From contig NC_079373.1 in the NCBI RefSeq assembly GCF_021018895.1, positions 19,289,501-19,353,500 of the forward strand: DNA of 64,000 bases. Reading direction: 5' to 3'. Shown one piece after another: positions 59,468 through 64,000 of the stretch. Position 1 is the first letter of the stretch. Every line of letters begins with the position of its first letter. The notes beneath the pieces were generated by a model that was given only the letters and a program-made list of their open reading frames with translations, ran no database searches and had not been told where the DNA came from. The position numbers and the translations under genes were made by a program. The stretch is from Seriola aureovittata. Its lineage: Eukaryota; Chordata; Actinopteri; Carangiformes; Carangidae.

Positions 59468-61359
59468 GTGTACTTTGTTTTCATATTATGTCTAATCTCT
59501 TTCTGATCTGGGGTTAGATAAAGAAAAAGCCTTTTTTTCTTATCTTTATAACACAACAGATGTGTGAAGTGTATGTGAGTGACTGTGTGTGTCACAGTGA
59601 CAGCTATGCTGCCATTAACTCAGCAGGTTGCAAGTCACTCTCCACACAAACACTGAAGCACAGAGATAGTGGCTTGATGGACATAATTACCTGTCATACA
59701 TGTGAACATACTGCAGATAGATACAGTGTGTAATGCATGTACACATGATAAAGGTCACACACTTCTCTTCTGTTCTATCGGACTTTTTCACAGAGGATAT
59801 TTGGGCACTCAGGACAATGGCCTTGCAACAATAGGCTTATAATGTGAGACTGTGTTATATTTTACAACAGACATTTTGACTCTCCCTAATGTGTGTATGC
59901 TGTTATAGTGGTCTCTTGGAATACACTGTGCTTTCCCCATAACTTCTGTACATGAAACACAGTCTATAACAACACAACAAACATTGTCCAGTTCAATCAA
60001 CTTCCTTGCCATCTCCTCCAAATTTGAACCCAACAAGCTTGACAGTGATGGCATTTTAACAGAATGCTGTCAGATTGCATAGTTGTTTTTATTGCATCCA
60101 CTGCTGGTATCTCTCAGGTTAGGTATGGTACCGCATGAATGGATGCAGATCTGTCTCATGCACTGCGCTGGCTGGGATGATGTGAAATGGGAACATATCG
60201 ACCCCTGGGTGGCTCAGTATTGATGAGCGGATGGATTTCAGGAAGTGACCTTGGCTAACTCAGACGAGCACCTGACCAGAGCTCAGCTCGTTTTCCCACA
60301 GAGCTCATCTCTGGCACCGGTGCTGACAACAGACTGTGGGTTTATATCCTTGTGAGAGGTAAACATCGTTCACTGGACGGATCTTAGGTCACTGCAGGAT
60401 GACAGGCACATGCACAAACACTGTCATGAATTTGCTGATGGGAGTGCATTGTAAAGTGTGGGTGTCATGAAGAGTTCATGAGGATGGGGAGACAGAACTC
60501 TTCACAGCACATATTCTGTCTGTAGGGAAAGCACAGGTGTCACTAATGACATTAACAATAGCTCGGTTCTTTTGGGGCGCCCCAGTAAGTTCTGACAGAG
60601 AGCCAGCATGCATCATACCTTCACTGAAACTGAAGCTAAATGCTAAATGGACCTGAGCTATCATTAATTCTCTTATTTACACCTGAGTGTTTCCTGCTGT
60701 CACATGTCAAAATGTCTTCAGTGAAGAACACTAAAGATTGTTTTTGTCTTGATTTTTTAACATCACAATTAAACCCGATTAAATGAAGATGAATGAAATT
60801 TTGTTTGTATCTTTTGGGAAACTGAAATGTTGATGTGGAAATGTTGATGCTAAATAAGAATCTATTAAGAATTTATTGATTACAATTTGGATAAACCAAT
60901 CCATTAATTATTGATTCTGAGACATTGCTGGCATGAAATGGTAACAACACAATTTTGTAAGTTGTTGAGAGGCCTAATAAAAATCTGTGTGTGTATGGAA
61001 GTTCTCCACATAATTTCAACATGTATGTAGTTTAACTGTAGTCTGATGTTAATTCAGACATATGAGAATGATTCTAATCAGCTCCACACTACATAAAGTG
61101 CAGATTTCAAACTGAAATGAGAGGAAAAAGCTGGTCTCAGATCTGAGTTTAGGTGTCAGTACTAGTATCAGAAAAAAAGTGGTAATGCTGCATCACTAAC
61201 TGACTTTTTCTGTGTTTTACTTTCACTTTTGTCAATAAATATTGGCTGTGACTGTGTCAGTGTAGTATCTGCACAGGTTTGGTGTCAACAATCATCCCAC
61301 ACTGCCCCTGTGTGGCTGATAATGGCATTACACCAGGTTTGACCACTCTGTCAGCCTCA

Positions 61360-61520
61360 TGTCAATCATCACTGTAACTCCGCCTCTCTGTGAACTGATT
61401 GGAGGACAGCAGGGCGCTGGAGTGTCAACGAGCCAATCATGTGGCTCTGCCTCCTGTTAACAGGGCTCCTATTCTGAATGCCCTCTCCGTGCCTGTGTGC
61501 TAGTGTTATTTATAGAAGCC
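61360..61520 (+). promoter_or_regulatory. Candidate promoter (CCAAT boxes and TATA-like box)
   Basis: An inverted CCAAT (ATTGG, 61,398-61,402), a CCAAT (61,433-61,437), a GC-box-like CCGCCTC (about 61,380) and TTATTTATAG (61,506-61,515) occur in promoter-like order. A purine-rich segment with a short ATG-led ORF follows. No downstream exon is identified, so this is a motif-based suggestion only. Confidence 0.25.
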
Positions 61521-62004
61521 TAGAGATGCACAGTGGAGCATGGAAGAGGAAGAAAAGGGGGAGGAAGTAAAGAGAGGGTGAGACAGAAAATGAAGAAGGA
61601 AGAGAGGAATCTTGGGAGTTGATGACGACAGTATGTCTTGCTCTAATGGTCTCTCAGAGAGAGACGGACAGGAGTGGAACAGTCATTTTTGTAGGGCACA
61701 ATACATATTAATCCCATCATCACAAACTGCATCTGCCTGATTGATGGTTTTCTTAAAGAGGAAAATGGGTGAAAAAGAGCAGGGAGTGGAAGACGGGATA
61801 GAGCTATTAAAAGCTACTGTGTATAGAGTGAATGAGCAAGGGTTGAGGTTAAGGCAGGGGTACATGAGGAGTTATGTGATTAGATATAGAACCCCCAACT
61901 GGAAAACAAAAGGCTAATGATGAAGACCACTGCATTGTTATTAAATCACAATTTGTATTTTCTAAATTATAAAAAAAAAACAGTAAAGCCACAACTAACA
62001 CCTA

Positions 62005-62325
62005 CTTCCATGATCGATTATCCTGTCAATTATGTTTTCGACTCATTGCTTACTCAACAGAATGTCAGAAAATAGTGAAAAATGCCCATCACAATTTGTC
62101 ACCTGGTCACTTCAAGGTGTTTTCAAATGTCCTGTTTACTTCAATCAACAGTCCACAGCTTAAACATTTTCAATTTACAATGATGTAATACAGAACAGAA
62201 GCAAATCCTCATTTTTGAGAAGCAGTTTTGCTCAATAAATACGATAAACAATTAACTGCTTATTAAAATAGTTGGTGATTAATCTTTTCTTTATCAAATA
62301 ATCAACTCGTTGCACTACTTCTTTT
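62005..62325 (-). repeat. Degenerate interspersed repeat, family B, inverted copy
   Basis: Read on the minus strand it gives gaggatttgcttctg, catcattgtaaattgaaaatg, ggactgttgattgaag, ttgtgatgggcatttttcac and tattttctgacatt. This is the longest and best preserved copy of the AT-rich element in the window. Confidence 0.7.
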
Positions 62326-63589
62326 TGTGGCTGATCAAGTGGCATAAAAACAGCAAGGCACATGAACTACCTGAAGGTACACGGACTGCAGATCAAGTGT
62401 CATGATTTTGGATCGCTGAAATTTTAATCTACCTTAACTGATCAAATGTCCTCTTGTCTGGGTCAATGAAGAGTAAAATGGCAGGCAGGTCACAATTTAA
62501 CTAGAGGAATTGTGCAATAGAACAAATTAGTTGAACATAAAACACAGTTCTGGCTGAGGACAGTCAGTTTCTGAGAACAAGTATAACAATAGCTGACACG
62601 GTATAATAATTTAGCCACTGATATATTGTTCGTGACTGTAATTGCTGTCCCTGCACAGGTTCACAGAGAGGGGTCGATGCACATGACTGCCTTTCTGTTG
62701 AGACTTATGGCCACCAATGACATTTCTCTGGGTTTCGTTTGAAGGGTTATTTCTGTTCTATGTGTGGATGGTGGGAATTAAAGAAGGCTAAAATAACTGT
62801 TGGGCCCTGGGTCATAAATTTGCCATACGGCTTCTATTGACCTCCCCTCTCATCAACTAGTACTCCTGTACTGGGATGATACCACCTGGCCCAAAGGTTT
62901 CCCTATTGTACTATGTAAACTCAAACAATAAGTCTCTGAAGACTAGATTTTTACACATGGCGCAAATCCCTATAACATTTGCAACTAATCAAATTACAAA
63001 CACCCACTGAAAATGCAGTAAACCCGGGCCTCTGTGGGTTTGGTACCCTGAAGCTGCTGCCCACAAATTTTAGCACCAAAACCAAAATTGGTATGTGTGA
63101 AAACAATAATCAGTCAGAGGGAGCTGTCCTTTCATACAAACACCACCAAACATTCTATTAAAAAAAAGATTAAAGGAGTGACAGCAAAGCTATTAGGTTA
63201 TTTAGTTATTTGAAAGGTTTTCTTATGACAGGTTTCCAAATGTTTTGGCTTGTGTCCCCTTTAAATGAAGCAGTTTCTATTTGTGAGCCCTCATAATAAG
63301 TTATTGACTCATTGTGGCCATGTTATGAAATATTTTTTTCCTTCTTGGATTTGTCTAATTTGAAGGATTTTTAGGTGAATGCATGTGGGATTTCACAAAC
63401 ATTTGATCAACCCCTAACTAATATGACTAATGTGTTGCAATCAAACTTGGTTGCATGACAACAGCAGATGTGATCATATTCATTAAAGTGTTTTGGTTGT
63501 GGATGTCTACATATGGCGTTGACACTGACGTTTATCTTTTTACCTGAACTGCTAACTACATATCCCATTGCTTCCATGTAGCCCTGCGT

Positions 63590-64000
63590 GACACGCATGT
63601 TACGCACAGGAGAGACAGAGTGGGTCGGGTCTGTGTTTACTTCCGGACTCCGATTTAGACTTCGCTCAGAGAGCAGCAGCTCCAGTGGAGGTTCAGGCTG
63701 TCAGCTAGCACGGTAGCCATACAAGGCTTCATGACAGAGGTTACAGGGTTGACCAGCGGCACCCCAACAGACGAGCCTCACTCGGCGCCACTGCACATCG
63801 GACACCGCGACTCCGGGCGGACCCACACCGCTGCCCCCGCTCTCCTCCGCTCGCCTCCGTGCTCAAAGTCACTCAATGCTGCGTTCCCGCTACCAGCTAA
63901 CAGACTGATCTGACTGTGTTCCTGCCACTTCATGATCCGAGCTAGCTGGGGATCAAAACAAGGACAATCGCTCAAAGTTTAAGCGCTGTTTGTATTTCAC
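63590..64000. promoter_or_regulatory. CpG-rich segment, probable promoter or first exon of a further gene
   Basis: CpG density rises sharply (for example ctcggcgccactgc, caccgcgactccgggcgg and ctccgctcgcctccg). An ACTTCCGG ETS-type site lies at 63,639-63,646, a common element at TATA-less start sites. A 60-codon ORF (63,731-63,913, starting MTEVTGLTSGTPTDE) has no similarity I recognise and is probably leader sequence. The strand and identity of the gene are not determinable. From human gene order, a MOB2-like gene downstream of DUSP8 is one possibility. Confidence 0.45.

Larger units (their letters stand above)
52001..63589. other. Intergenic region downstream of dusp8
   Basis: No exon with recognisable protein similarity was found. 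The region holds CA/GT arrays (53,100-53,126; 53,998-54,063; 54,360-54,394; 58,469-58,539; 58,718-58,783; 59,222-59,250; 59,431-59,467), a CT array (56,700-56,745), an (AAT)n palindrome (58,935-58,972), two interspersed repeats and AT-rich unique DNA at 57.1-57.7 kb and 60.7-61.2 kb. A candidate promoter near 61.4 kb is listed separately. Confidence 0.7.

Noticed and set aside
63731..63913. A 60-codon ORF in the CpG-rich end segment as a gene
   Set aside because: It is short and of no known family. Open frames are expected in GC-rich leaders. It is kept only as a note within the promoter-like feature.

Overview
The window is vertebrate nuclear DNA, almost certainly from a ray-finned (teleost) fish. 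Large GT-AG introns split two vertebrate phosphatase genes. The non-coding DNA is dense with (CA)n/(GT)n microsatellites and holds degenerate interspersed repeats of types common in spiny-rayed fishes. There is no operon structure, CRISPR array, prokaryotic gene or recognisable intact transposon.

Layout: (1) 1-4164 carries the last five coding exons of a classical tyrosine phosphatase of the PTPN5 (STEP) type on the + strand. Its 5' part lies outside the window. The 3'UTR follows, perhaps ending near 5.85 or 6.5 kb. (2) 7.49-8.46 kb is CpG-rich and holds two perfect palindromic CREs around an inverted CCAAT box. This is the likely promoter and non-coding first exon of the next gene. (3) 14,156-49,266 is dusp8, a MAP-kinase phosphatase gene on the + strand with six coding exons (692 predicted residues). 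Its introns include one of about 9.5 kb and one of about 22.5 kb. A 14-codon uORF with a strong Kozak context precedes the main start. (4) Inside the 22.5-kb intron, around 40.2-41.0 kb, a segment looks like an alternative promoter and first exon. Its donor phase fits dusp8 exon 4. (5) 49.3 to about 52 kb is the AU-rich dusp8 3'UTR. (6) 52-63.6 kb is repeat-rich intergenic DNA with a possible CCAAT/TATA-like promoter near 61.4 kb. (7) 63.6-64.0 kb is a second CpG-rich, ETS-site-bearing segment that looks like the start of another gene.

Both recognised genes encode phosphatases that act on MAP kinases. STEP-family PTPs remove phosphotyrosine from ERK and p38. DUSP8 removes both phosphates from JNK and p38. 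They are unrelated in catalytic-domain subclass but lie head-to-tail, with about 3.3 kb between the ptpn5 stop codon and the dusp8 promoter. The CRE pair suggests that dusp8 responds to cAMP or calcium signals. No wholly new system is evident. The best candidate novelty is the intronic first exon, which could give a DUSP8 isoform without the rhodanese/docking domain.
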